Positions 25,322 through 36,145 of a stretch of DNA of 64,000 bases are shown piece after piece. How positions within the stretch are numbered: the stretch's first letter is position 1; each line of letters opens with the position of its first letter. The notes under the pieces were generated by a model. The model was not told the origin of the DNA, made no database searches, and saw only the letters and a program-made list of their open reading frames with translations. A program made the position numbers and the translations under genes. Origin of the DNA: Sthenelais limicola (taxonomy: Eukaryota; Annelida; Polychaeta; Phyllodocida; Sigalionidae). The DNA lies in contig OW804096.1 of the NCBI GenBank assembly GCA_942159475.1, forward strand, positions 131,616,941 through 131,680,940. Direction: 5' to 3'.

Positions 25322-26431
25322 TTGGAGAAGTATTAACGTTGCTCGCCCGAGTTGACATCGCATAAAGCTCTTGGTTTCATATCTGACGTTAACAGATTTC
25401 TTTCTCCAGGGATAAGGTTCTTTTTTAATAGAGAAATAATCTTTTCTTATAGAGATCGGGTAATGTTTCTTTTCGTATCGAAGAGACAATATATTTTGAT
25501 AGTCTTCAGACCCAAGGGAAATCCTAGATACTGTGGAGCATATTTGTATGGACGCTAATATCTCAATATCAGAGAATGCATCTATTGATGTCGTACCACT
25601 GTATGGTCTTACGTTAAGTATATCTACTGTCAATATACGAAGACAAAAGAAAGACTGTCATGCATGAGGCCATCCAATTTCTGGAGATTGTCACACTACC
25701 AAGTCAAGTATTATGTATAGCCAGATATAGGCTAAAACTTCTAATTATTCCGTAGCTGAGGTGCCATTCACAGCAGAAACAAAACACCATTAATGATAAT
25801 AAAAAAACCTTGTCTATCTGTCATATCCTCTGGAAGTGTTACCTGTGTTAAGATTCACCTGCCATATTCGTATTGAAAATATGTCCTGAAAGAATTATGT
25901 TCTTGATAAAGGAAGCCATTTTCTGATTAGAACTCGCATGTAAACATATCATCGGTAAAAAGGTATAATAATTCATTTGGTCTAGTTTGCTGAGAAAAAT
26001 GTTTTATGTCAAACGTTCGCCCAGAGAAGTTATATCTAATGCTGGCTCCAGAATTGTTTTTGGTGGATAATCAGTAACCTTTGAGATGGTGCGTTGTAAA
26101 TCCATTGCATAGCTAGAGGGGAGGCATTATCTCCCAACATTCCAGTACATTTGCAGCAGTCCTTGCTTCCCACTGAATGTCTGATAGCCAGTTCTAATAT
26201 CTAACTGCTCTAAACACCTTGATAGACATATAGCAAACATACAATGCCTACTGTTCACCATAGAGAAATGTTTAAGCTCTGCTGGACTATTAACAATACT
26301 GTGACGATAACGATACTGTAAATAAACACGCTTAAAAGACAGTCAAGTGATTATAAGTATAGGCATTTGCGCTTGTTTTATTTCTAAACGGAATTTAATT
26401 GAAGCCTTTTTGACGGTATAAAAAAGATAAA

Positions 26432-26520
26432 TATGTGATGTGTTGCAGGAAAAGTGAGTCACGAGTCACAAAGAATTGACTTTGAGATACCACTATATTT
26501 GCGGATTCCAATGATGGTAA
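26432..26520 (-). mobile_element. Truncated copy of MITE family A
   Basis: The stretch from TATGTGATGTGTTGCAGG to GATTCCAATGATGGTAA matches the reverse complement of the right end of the element at 42176-42595, including the TGAGTCA core of its terminal repeat, the ATACCA(C/T)TATATTTG block and GATTCCAATGAT. It lacks about 19 bases present in the other copy. The opposite end was not found before the large transposon begins at 26772, so this is a decayed or truncated copy. Confidence 0.75.
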
Positions 26521-26763
26521 CCATTATAGGACCTCTAATAAGTACTAATAAATATATTTTCTATACCTTTAAAAGGGTTAGCGATACTTCTGGATGACCA
26601 ATCCCCAGTGAAGTAGTTGAATAAACTCCTTAAGATAACCCCAGATATGTATAGATATATTCAATACACACTCTTTAAATTGTGTACGTATTCATACTAT
26701 TAACTGCACTAAACACCCTAAAATGAGAACATTCTGAGCAAGGGTTCTTGTGGGAAACATTAG

Positions 26764-26771
26764 ATAAATAT
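26764..26771. repeat. Target-site duplication, left copy (ATAAATAT)
   Basis: Eight bases immediately outside the left terminal inverted repeat, repeated exactly at 28623-28630 outside the right one. Confidence 0.85.
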
Positions 26772-26803
26772 ATGGAAAGCCATATGCAACTACCGACAAA
26801 TCG
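26772..26803 (+). repeat. Left terminal inverted repeat of the 1.85-kb transposon
   Basis: Reads ATGGAAAGCCATATGCAACT followed by ACCGACAAATCG. It pairs with 28591-28622 at 31 of 32 positions; the difference is C at 26793 against T. The end itself contains the small palindrome GGAAAGCCATATG/CATATGGCTTTCC shared by both termini. Confidence 0.88.
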
Positions 26804-26821
26804 CAAGAGAAGTCGGAGGAT

Positions 26822-27140
26822 CTCCATAGACTTACTATAGCGACATTTAAAAATGTCGGGTAGTACGTCGGCAAGCTTTCCGACGCAACGGCCGACTATT
26901 TGATTTTATCGGCCGATTTGTCGGGTGTAAACAAATGAATTTTAAAAAACGTCGGTAAATTTCAGGAAATATCGGCTGTCATTGCCGACATTGCTTTCTC
27001 CAGTTTAAATTGCTCTTCCCCCCAGCGCAAAATGAACTTTGTCGGCCGACTTATCGCCGATAAGTCGGCCGATATGTTGGTGACTTAAACTACAATTTGC
27101 CGACATGTCGGCCGACATGTCGGCCGTCAAAGTCCGCCGA
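26822..27140. repeat. Left subterminal palindrome array (TCGGCCGA-type)
   Basis: At least ten GTCGG, CCGAC or TCGGCCGA words occur, among them ATCGGCCGATTTGTCGG, GTCGGCCGACTTATCG and a 12-bp unit GCCGACATGTCG in direct repeat at 27099-27122. Arrays of short repeats inside both ends are known binding sites for transposase in hAT and related elements; that role here is inferred. Confidence 0.7.
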
Positions 27141-27186
27141 TTATTCATGTTCTCCTGATTCTTACCCAGACTTGATTTTGGTGAAG

Positions 27187-27220
27187 TTGAATTGTACATT
27201 TTCTGAAAATCTGACTCATA
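27187..27220. mobile_element. Solo arm of MITE family B inside the large transposon
   Basis: TTGAATTGTACATTTTCTGA and the following AAATCTGACTCATA match the right terminal repeat of the element at 42948-43188 with few differences (CTCAT for CCCAT). A TA follows, as at the intact copy. Upstream GGTGAAGTTGAATTG also resembles the inner side of the other arm of that element. No matching second arm was seen, so it is a remnant or a shared module. Confidence 0.7.
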
Positions 27221-27295
27221 TATGTATTAGCTTTTCTTCATGAACAGAATTAAATTCAGCTTGGAATCTGACTTAATCAAATCTGTAAGTTTTGA

Positions 27296-27912
27296 GGGCA
27301 GAGGGTCTGAGGGAGGGCCTGAGGGAAGGGTGACTGAGGGAGGAGGGGGCCAATCTGTGGTGTGAGGGGGCCAATCTGCGGGAGGAGGGTGTGTGGGAGG
27401 AGGGATTGAGGGAGGAGGGTATAAGGGCGGAGGGTATGGTGGGAGAAGGATGTGAGGGAGGAGAGTAAAAGGGCAGAGGGTATGAGGGAGAAGGGTGTGA
27501 GGGTGGGTGTGGGGGGGGGGGTATGAGGGAGGTGGGTATGAGGGAGAAGGGGGTGAGGGAGGAGGGTATAAGGCAGAGGGTATGAGGAGGGAGGGTATAA
27601 GGGCGGAGGGTATGAGGGAAGTGGTTGTGAGGGAGAAGGGTGTGAGGGAGGAGAGTAAAAGGGCGGAGGGCCTGGGTATGAGGGAGAAGGGTGTGAGGGC
27701 GGGGGGTATGAGGGTGGGGGGTATGAGTGAGGTGAGTATGAGGGAGAAGGGGGTGAGGGAGGAGGGTATAAGGGCAGAGGGTATGAGGAGGGAGGGTATA
27801 AGGGCGGAGGGTATGAGGGAAGTGGTTGTGAGGGAGAAGGGTGTGAGGGAGGAGGGTATAAAGGCGGGTATAAGGGAGAAGGTGGGTATGAGGGAGGAGG
27901 GTGTGAGTGGGG
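27296..27912 (+). repeat. G-rich minisatellite with 201-bp higher-order repeat
   Basis: Degenerate 15-20-bp units such as GTATGAGGGAGGAGGGTAT and GTATAAGGGCGGAGG fill this stretch with almost no C on the + strand. A longer pattern repeats: GGGTATGAGGGAAGTGGTTG occurs at 27609 and 27810, and GGTATGAGGAGGGAGGG at 27580 and 27781, giving a period of 201. The long open frames on both strands here (over 220 codons on the minus strand) result from repeat units lacking stops. The many GGG runs give strong quadruplex potential. Confidence 0.93.
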
Positions 27913-28351
27913 CCATGGACAGGGAAGTTATAGGTGGACATACAGAAGATTCACAATTGCTTGAATATAGGATTATTTATTTGATGTTTTTTCATAAATT
28001 AATCAGGGCCTAACTCAGAAATCGTTGTGTCTAAAAAGTTAGCTTTTAATGTCTCCTACATCATCCACTTGGTTGTTTTAAGGTATTCTAGAAAATGGAA
28101 TTTATGTGAATTTATGAAGAAAAAAATAGAACATACTGGTGGTCAACCATAATGGCTCATTCTAATATCATTAATCATATGAATTGCTTCTTATGTGTGG
28201 GCAGGTGGGTGGAAGGGTAACCATGGTGATTAACATGTATAAGGAAGTAGGGGGTAGAGAGAGAGGGAGAGAGAAGTATGAGCAATTCCACCAATTGGTC
28301 GTCATTTAGCCAACTATTTGGCTGAATTTTTTAAAATAAAAATTGGACCCA

Positions 28352-28600
28352 AAATCGGCCGACATAGCGGCCGATATAGCGGCCGACACATTATTTATTT
28401 ACCGATAAATCGGCCGATGATCGGCCGATGATCGGGCCAATTTGGAGAAACTTTAGAAATATTTGCAAATGTAAAAATAAAATTGCCGACATGTCGGGGC
28501 ATAATACCGACTATCGGAAAATTACCAACATAGTCGGATTTACACTCTCTCTGTTACCGATTTGTCGGGAGTTTTTACCGAATTTTCATCCGATTTGTCG
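28352..28600. repeat. Right subterminal palindrome array of the transposon
   Basis: It mirrors the left array: ATCGGCCGACATAGCGG, CCGATATAGCGGCCGAC, then AATCGGCCGATGATCGG and CCGATGATCGGG, GCCGACATGTCGG and further CCGAC/TCGG pairs towards the right terminal repeat. CpG density far exceeds that of the surrounding DNA. Confidence 0.7.
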
Positions 28601-28622
28601 ATAGTTGCATATGGCTTTCCAT
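28591..28622 (-). repeat. Right terminal inverted repeat of the 1.85-kb transposon
   Basis: Reads CGATTTGTCGATAGTTGC then ATATGGCTTTCCAT, the reverse complement of the left end with one mismatch. Confidence 0.88.
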
Positions 28623-28630
28623 ATAAATAT
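28623..28630. repeat. Target-site duplication, right copy (ATAAATAT)
   Basis: Exact match to 26764-26771; the next base (C) differs from the left flank, so the duplication is eight bases long. Confidence 0.85.
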
Positions 28631-28893
28631 CATAATTATTTTGCAACTTATCCCGATAAACACGGGGACTGGGTGTTATACACAAACTGTGACAGAACAG
28701 CAATATACCAATGACTCATATTTCTGTAACCATGCATCACATAAAGCTCAATAAAAGTAGTATGAGTAGTCATATTGGTCGCCTTGGGAAAACAGTCGTC
28801 TGGTCATATATATGATTCCCAAATATATATTGGTCCCAGCTCCAGGTCACACGGGTCGATAATTGCCATATTGTTGGTGAGGGGCGAGGTGTC

Positions 28894-28911
28894 GGGTTGG
28901 GCTGGGATGGG
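28894..28911 (+). other. Compact G-quadruplex motif
   Basis: Four GGG runs at 28894, 28899, 28904 and 28909 separated by two-base loops (TT, CT, AT). Extra G runs precede it at 28880-28884. It lies about 270 bp beyond the right end of the transposon, in a GC-richer patch. Confidence 0.75.
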
Positions 28912-31273
28912 TAGAAGAACCGTGAACCCGAGGCCCTTATATTAAGATGACTCTCAAGAGACTATACTCCATGAACAGCTAGAGTGTGATTTAGGTCCTG
29001 TCAAGGCTGAAGTCGCCCTGACCTCCGCACCTGCCCCATCCCTGGAGGCTTCGGTGTGCATGGATACAATCCGAATATGACAATATGGCAGTATTAATTC
29101 CTATACATATATGCCCAAGTAGAGGATACTTTTAAATGATGGTAGTGAAGTCAAATGCATAAGAAACTAACAACTCAAGCAAAGTTGAGATGCTCTTGTT
29201 TAGATCTAGATGATATGGATGTATACATACACTATAGCTATAGAACAATTTCGCCGGGGAGGCAGAAGATTGTATTTGTTCAAAAAGGCATGACATAGGC
29301 CTTTTGATTTAGCGCCAGGAAGAATTCCCACCCAGAAACCTAGACTCCAATTTTTCATTTCTCACAATCATATTAATGGATAGCATCAAACTGTGTGAAA
29401 CTGAGCGTCTCTGATTTCCCATAACCTATATTAATGGATCCCAATAGTGTTCGCATTGTTTCTAAATTCCATATACACGAGCCATATCGATGATAAATGC
29501 AGCGGTTCCAGCCCAGTGCTATATCGGAGCCAAAGCTTCATGGGGCACCTGCGAATTCCCTGTAGGGTCTAGTGGAGATCTATTGTGACCGCCTATGTAG
29601 CTACATTGAGTATATATATGTACGTCAGAGGTAGGCGTGGGAAGCAAAATGGTGTCCGCAAAACATTCCTCGATAAAAACCAATTCCTTGATCTCTGGCC
29701 TTATCTTCACTTTCCATCTTGCGGGCGCATAAGATTTATCACAGATTTTATGCAAAAAGGAATTCCCGAGCTGTCGTCAGGCACAGTCATGCATAAATAC
29801 AATAAAAGTACACAGCTGAAAGCATTTGACCAGGATGTGTTACTAACGCTACCGACATGGCATACATTGCCTTACGGGCTAATATAGCTTTTCATATTGT
29901 TGTGGGGCTTTTGGTTCTACCCTCCAATGTACTTTAAATCTTCTCTTATTTTGCACATTGATGAGCGTGTTCTTATGTGACTGACTCATGCGTTCACTAA
30001 GGTCATCTTTGTGCAGAGTGCAGATGAAATAACTAACATTGAAATAATAAAACTTATATATACCAAATAAACAAATAGCATTATGATCTGTTAATCATTA
30101 ATCTTATAAAAAAAATCTGTATTCAGAACATCCTTCGATATTGGTAGCAATGAATGTAGAGTCATAACCGAGGGGGTAATGAGATTGTTGTTATCAAAAG
30201 ACGGACTGTGTTGCGCGGTTGATTTTTTTCATTAGTGTCCTGAAATCCTTGCTCTCCCCACAAGGATTCACATTTCAGACCACACGTTGTTAGCAATTCG
30301 ATCCTTTCAAGCTTTTTTTATAGGTTTTATAGCATGATAATTGACCCGCTTGAAGGCTTGAATGTCTTCGTTAACCAAAGGTTGGTATTTCAAAACCACA
30401 TCTCTTGACACGAAGAACGTTTTTTTCTCCATCGTCAGGCAATCCATTTTTCTAAAGAAGACATTCCTGCCAGACAGTTGATTTCGAACTAAGAATAGTC
30501 AATGAAGATCTTTCTTTAGTTTTATCAAGATCTCTAAATGTTGTTTGTATCAAATCCATAAACGATATTGAACTCATGGAGAATGCATAAACCTATACTA
30601 AACTCAAGTATTTTAGCACTATTTCAACCTAACCGTCAAGGCGAAAGAAAGAGAGAGGGCGCAGGATTTCTGTATGCGACTGTCATGCCACTAACCCTGG
30701 TTCTCTACAGTAGCAAGCACGTACAAAAGGCGAAAGACAAATACCATCCCATAACAGTTGTTATTTCCTGTAGCCAAAGATCATAGATTCTTCCTTTTAA
30801 CTCTTCAACGTTACCCCCCGCTCTAACGCCCACCGATGTAATATGCAAGAACACGAGGGGAAACCATAGTTTATTGTATGACGTCTCTGTCGAAATTAGG
30901 CAAGATTCTAATGTTGATTCCATTCTGGCGTATATAATGATGCCTACTGTTCCACCAGGTGCTAATCTTTTAGAAATTACAAATAAGGCCATACATTTAC
31001 AATTCATCATTAGAAAAGACGCGTACCCACCATGTGGATAGATTCCTGCGTTGCCTTCTATTATCTCAATATTTCAATAATACTCAAAAATCGAAATCTA
31101 CAGAAATCCGAAGAACTTGTTTAAACATCATTAACTAATTTTCTTAATAACATATCAAAGCCATTTGTACTTTACAAATATGAGTCTCTTTCCACCGCTA
31201 CTCTTACATGATTTGTCATTACCTCACATTATTTCTCATTTTGAACAATTTTTCTGTTGACATATGACATTGG

Positions 31274-31300
31274 CCATATCCCATATCCCATATCCCATAT
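31274..31300. repeat. (CCATATC)n heptamer microsatellite
   Basis: Nearly four tandem CCATATC units with no mismatches. Confidence 0.9.
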
Positions 31301-31370
31301 GTATCCAGCGATGCAATTTGTGCCAGGTTTATCACAAAGACATTCAGCTGCATGACTTTAAAATGCTCCT

Positions 31371-31392
31371 CTTTCTTTCTTTCTTTCTTTCT
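31371..31392. repeat. (CTTT)n microsatellite
   Basis: Five and a half CTTT units in a row. Confidence 0.9.
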
Positions 31393-34066
31393 ATAATACT
31401 AATGAAACTTGAAATATGCATAGAGTACCCCATATGGGCTGACGAAAAGTGTATAGATTAACTTTTAGATTCCTTAGAGTTTCAAATAGATTACTTTATT
31501 GCAAGAGCGCCTGAAAACCTCCCTTTAGCAGGAGAACCGCCTTTTTTAAGCAGCCATCGCATTGTATTAAAAGTCTTCAAATCAAAACTAACTTACGCTT
31601 TCGTTTCAGTCGCTTAAATCATCGCACTCTTTGTGGTCCAACTTGTGCGATATTCATGCTTCTTCAACGAGCTCGTTTGATTTACCCTCTTCATCATGCC
31701 CCGATAGGTTTTACACTCTAGACCATATATACACACAGAGGCCACTCGATAATCCAATCGAAGATTATGCTTCTTGGAGGATTGGACTTGACCCAGAAAT
31801 GAACCCCATGACACTTTCTGCTATGTTCTCGACTAAAGCAATAGTAGTAACATCTACTATATTTCCTCATAAGGTTTCCTGCAGGATGAAATACCATTAA
31901 CCTCTATGCATGAGTTCTCAGCAATGAAGGATTGACACTCCTCTTACGAGCGCCCAAATGTGCTAGGGTTCATGACTGTGGAGAGAGGCCTACAGCAGCA
32001 TAGCAGTTATGTGTCAGCTAGTACATCTTAGAGTGGTACCATTAGGTAGGATGATGGTAATGAGGAAACAGAGTAGGTCAATTAGTAAGTGGCCGCATTC
32101 CTGATTGGATGCTGTGCAAATATCAGGCTTTGAAGTTTTATCTCTAGCCAGCAAATTAGCTTGCTGTGTAACACGAGAACTCATCTTTCAATGCCATAGT
32201 TTTTATCTGCTTCTCGCTTTGGATATGTTAAAAATGACTAGGCTGAACAATGTAGTTCAAGTGATTTATGTTTGCCCTTTCCTCATACCGAGACACATCG
32301 GCGACATATTTTTTATTCTGCTAAATTCCCTAGGAGTGATTCGCGTTTGTGTATCTTTTGGAGCCCACGCCATACATTTATGCATTACTGAACACGAATA
32401 CTCTTTCTCAATTCGAAGTTCAAATAATATCGGCTTTTATTTATAAAGGCTGCATGACTCACCCTTCGTTTCAAACGGCGCACGACAGGCTCCCCTTCTC
32501 ATATCTATCTCTGCAAATATATTGCTCCCACAAGTTTTATCCTCTTCCTCGATGCATTCAATATGCTTCTTGGGGCATGAGATCTAGAGGGAGGGACCGT
32601 CTGTGATAAAGTGACAGTTTATAGGTTGGATAAAGGACCTGTCACTTGTATAGTCTTCCCGGAATGCCTGTAATATCAAGAGCTGTCCTTAGACCTAGCA
32701 GTCTACATTATATGAAACAACATATTTACATGGGCACCACCCACGTTTCTAATATTGCTATGCTTTATATATTCTTTTTTGAAATGATATTACTGCCAGG
32801 CGCGGCAGTCTAATGCATCAAATAGAGAAGATATCATGCCGCAAGAAAGATGGGAATACAGATTTTTTATCCTACATGATTTACTCCAGACATAAAGTAA
32901 CGGTTTTAAAAAGAGAATAATACCGTATTGTAAATGTCTGTTTATTTGTATTCTCTCTATACATTTAATATTGTCTTAGTTTTTGTATTGTTTTTGTGTT
33001 GTTAGGAAATAAAAGTTAGTTCTACTACTATAGAGCTAGGTTATATTTATTAATTATTTATTATCATTGATAATAATTCCCCCGAAGAGACCACACTTAG
33101 GTCGAATCGCTGGGTTTCGTCCATTATTTCAAGATCAAATAGTAAATCAGAGAAACTAAACCAGGACTTAATTGCTTCTACGGATTTCGTATTATAAACA
33201 TTAATAATAATTACTTTATTAATTACTGTTAGAACTAATTAAAAACGATAACATTTGGAAGACACCTTCTTTAGAGTTTCCTAATGTCGAACATCACAAC
33301 ATGTCCCAATGCTGTTGTGATTTAAGTGCAGTGATTACGTAAAGGATTACTATTGGTGTACGGGCATAAATCCAAACATGTAAATAGAAGGAATGAAAAT
33401 GTTGATAAGACCTTAAAGTGTAACTGTTCATAAAGGTTATAGATTAGTAATTAAAGTAAAGTAAATATATATATACGTTAATTGTTAGCCTGCTATTCAC
33501 GGTGATATTTCAGGGGTTCATTATTTAGCGTCCCTTTTCCAATCTTGTCCTAACTCTTGTTCAATTGTCTGGGAAGCAAAAAAAGAAATCTTCCATCAGC
33601 CTGTATATTCATATGTTGTGGTTATTGGTTGTATTGCTAGTGAACCGTTTCTACTTAATTAGATATACTGTCCCAGCGCAGTTTTTAGGAGTATGTTTGT
33701 AACATCTGTATTATGTATGTATACATATATGTAAATTTACATCATCCCCGATACCATCCTATAACATATATTGCCAACACTTCAGGGATGATTCAGCCCA
33801 TTCAATCTCAATCAGAATCATCAACGATGTGTGCGACCTAATTCTGGTTATTCAAGCAAAATCCATTGTCATTCATGGATGCATTTAGAAGCGTGGACCC
33901 ATGATTAGGATAGGCTAATCAATCTGCGTCAGTCAAGACCAAACTTTCCTTGCGACCCATCCAATTTAAGATTGTCACAATGGGAAATGTATAATAAGGA
34001 GGGCATTGTCAAGAGAGATGTGTAAGTTTCATTGGCACATAGATCTTATCATGTTGTATTGGCGGG

Positions 34067-34535
34067 TATGTTATGAAGAGTAAACAGGGTTTTATAAGAC
34101 CTCATCTACATTTTATTACAATATAGCACAACCTAGCTAGTACATGCACGCATGAATGAATACATGTACATATAGATGGTTGGATACTGAATGAAATAAG
34201 TGAGTTTGCAAGCTTTTCAATATGAATAAAGCTTATTGTGTGTGATATATGCGTGAATATAGCATATAAACTATGGCAAGCATTTTGTATCGGTATTGGC
34301 ATTTCACTGCACGAAACCACCCCTTGGGACATGCTACTTGTGAATTCATATATATGCCAACCATCTTATGTTATGAAGTGTATAGGCTTTTATATTAAAG
34401 ACCTCATCTTCATTTTATGTAAATATAGCACAACCTAGTACATGCGCGCATGAATAAATACATGGAAATGATCATTTCACTGCACGAAACCATCCCTCGG
34501 GAAATGCTAATTGTGCATTCACATGTCAACCATCT
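34067..34535. repeat. Tandem duplication of a ~165-bp segment, one copy carrying an extra ~130 bp
   Basis: Copy one runs 34067-34366 and copy two 34367-34535. Shared blocks include TATGTTATGAAG, GACCTCATCT, TATAGCACAACCTAG, CATGAATRAATACATG and ATTTCACTGCACGAAACCA. In copy one the block around 34167-34300 separates the first and second halves; it is absent from copy two, so it was inserted in one or lost from the other. No terminal repeats mark the extra block as a known element. Confidence 0.85.
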
Positions 34536-35097
34536 CAAACTAATGCAGACACGTTATACCGCGGTATTAATTCTGGTCATCAGCTCAGGATATTGCATCC
34601 TAAGAACACAATGATATTTGAAACGCTTTGGGGTCTTATTTCATTTTATTTTTGTCAGAATTTCGGATTTCTCAAAATCGACAGATCTTCACGATACATC
34701 ATACAAGCAGATGCTTCCAAGGCAGTATCTAACAAGTTTCTATAGTTAAAAGAGCAACCTTTTCTACAAGATAACAATGATAAAGTAGGTTAAGGTATAA
34801 ACATGGTTAAGGTATACATCTTTGCTGAGTTATCCAGAGAGACAGCAGTGACAGGCTCATTTGTCAACTTCACTTCTTAGGTTCACATAAACGAAACGCG
34901 GGATTCTCACTTTAGCATACAAAAGCAGGCAGCAGTAAATACCTTGAGATACAGGCATCCGCCCCCGTAATAATCAAATCTATTTTATGGGAAATGCAAC
35001 TTTGGTAAATGTCACATGCACATAGGACGAAGATATACTCTCAGAACTGAATTTAATATTAGCAAAATGGGACTGATATCACAACTGATGATCATAG

Positions 35098-35547
35098 TCT
35101 TTCGATAGAGACGACCGTATATTAGAAAGGTCAGAAACGATCTCCTATTATATAGATAGGTCCGCTTTACTGTTCAAAGGGTATGACATGCGGTCTTCAG
35201 AAGTTCAGAGAGGTTGTGCACGAAGGCCCGAGTTTCAAGTAACAGCTGATGATTGCGTTTATTTGAATAACTTCCATTACATTCAAGGCCCTGGTCAATT
35301 ATTCTGTTTCGATCCATCAAGGCCTTATTCTACTTTGACCTAAGAAGACCAAGGACCATCAATTATGAGTATATTCTACAAGCAAGTATGAATAGATCTC
35401 CAACATGAGCTTCGTATAGTGACATATGATAAGGTAGATGGAGTGGTGGCTGTCAAAGGGGAACATTTATCTACGTCAATTTGGACTCTAACTATAGAGC
35501 AATGGGTTTGTCTCTGGACACTCTACGTCATAGCGGAATCTATATAA
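35098..35547 (+). pseudogene. Possible decayed coding frame, weakly Kelch-like
   Basis: One frame stays open for 150 codons except for in-frame stops at 35341-35343 (TAA) and 35389-35391 (TGA). The first part (82 codons) includes DDCVYLNNFHYI and QLFCFDPSRPYS, which resemble the YxxxGG...YDP pattern of Kelch repeats. The last part continues with ELRIVTYDKVDGVVAVKGEH. A different frame from about 35501 gives SGIYINTDDTIFILGV, again Kelch-like in style. The resemblance is a personal reading, not an alignment. If real, this is a broken copy with two nonsense changes and a frameshift; if not, it is a chance open frame. No start or splice sites were identified. Confidence 0.2.
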
Positions 35548-35925
35548 ATACCGACGATACAATATTTATATTAGGTGTGTGTAATAATTAGATCATGTAT
35601 CTTGTGAGGACATTTGTAAACCACTGACATTTACTTGATGATATGAGAAGTTTTAACACTTTCACATTTGCATCATAATGCAGATACAAAGAGCAAAGAA
35701 AATATTTTATGTAGTCCACGTAATTTCGCTGAGGACGGATTGTTAGGCTATAAGGTTTATTGGCCATGGCTTCAACTGATCCCAAAGGACATCAAAGGCA
35801 CTGTTATTATTTGAATATCTATTGTCGTATCACTTCACATATATATATATGCACGTTTCTCTTATTGCTATTTATACATGTATGCCGTTTCATATGTGCC
35901 TCTATAACGGCGTCTCTTCACTTTT

Positions 35926-36145
35926 GCACCTTCTCCTATTCCCTCCCCTGCTCCCTGCTGATCCAGTCTCTTATACTTCCTCTGCCAATCCTTCTCCTCT
36001 TATCTCTACCTCTCTCTTGCTCCGTCTAACCTGTCGGTTCCCTCTCCCTCTTCCACTCCCGCTTCCCCTAAGACTTGTTCAGCAACATCTCTCCCGCGCT
36101 ATTCTCTCCTTCACCCTCTTTCTACAACCTACGATGATCCCTCCT
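35926..36145 (+). repeat. Pyrimidine-rich tract, about 220 bp
   Basis: The + strand is dominated by C and T (blocks such as CCTATTCCCTCCCCTGCTCC and CCCTCTCCCTCTTCCACTC). It is irregular, not a clean microsatellite. The 119-codon open frame across it reflects composition. Such tracts can form triplex DNA, but nothing here shows a role. Confidence 0.7.

Larger units (their letters stand above)
26772..28622. mobile_element. Non-autonomous DNA transposon, 1,851 bp, 8-bp target duplication (hAT-like or other 8-bp-TSD superfamily)
   Basis: Terminal inverted repeats of 32 bp at 26772-26803 and 28591-28622 start ATGGAAAGCCATATGCAACT and differ at one position. They are flanked by the identical 8-mer ATAAATAT on both sides. 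Inside are subterminal arrays of CGGCCG-containing palindromes at both ends, a solo arm of another MITE, a G-rich minisatellite and an AT-rich spacer. No transposase reading frame is present, so it would need a partner in trans. An 8-bp duplication is usual for hAT and also for Merlin and P types. The terminal repeat does not begin CAGNG as most hAT elements do, so the superfamily is left open. High arm identity suggests a fairly recent insertion. Confidence 0.85.
28631..34066. other. Non-coding stretch with one GC-rich patch
   Basis: A GC-richer patch at 28870-29060 carries a 43-codon + frame (about 28947-29077) behind an AG and a minus-strand frame over the same bases, so coding is ambiguous. 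The 100-113-codon frames at 29585, 30705 (-) and 32105 are within chance. Two simple repeats near 31.3 kb are listed separately. Nothing else was identified. Confidence 0.45.

Noticed and set aside
27227..28013. Open frames of 229 and 222 codons (minus) and 168 codons (plus)
   Set aside because: They lie in the G-rich minisatellite; the repeat units lack stops in several frames at once. The predicted proteins are low-complexity Pro/Leu/Ser/His/Thr or Gly/Glu/Arg strings without domains.
28947..29078. 43-codon + frame in the GC-rich patch right of the transposon
   Set aside because: An overlapping minus frame with an ATG is equally good, so local composition is the simpler explanation.
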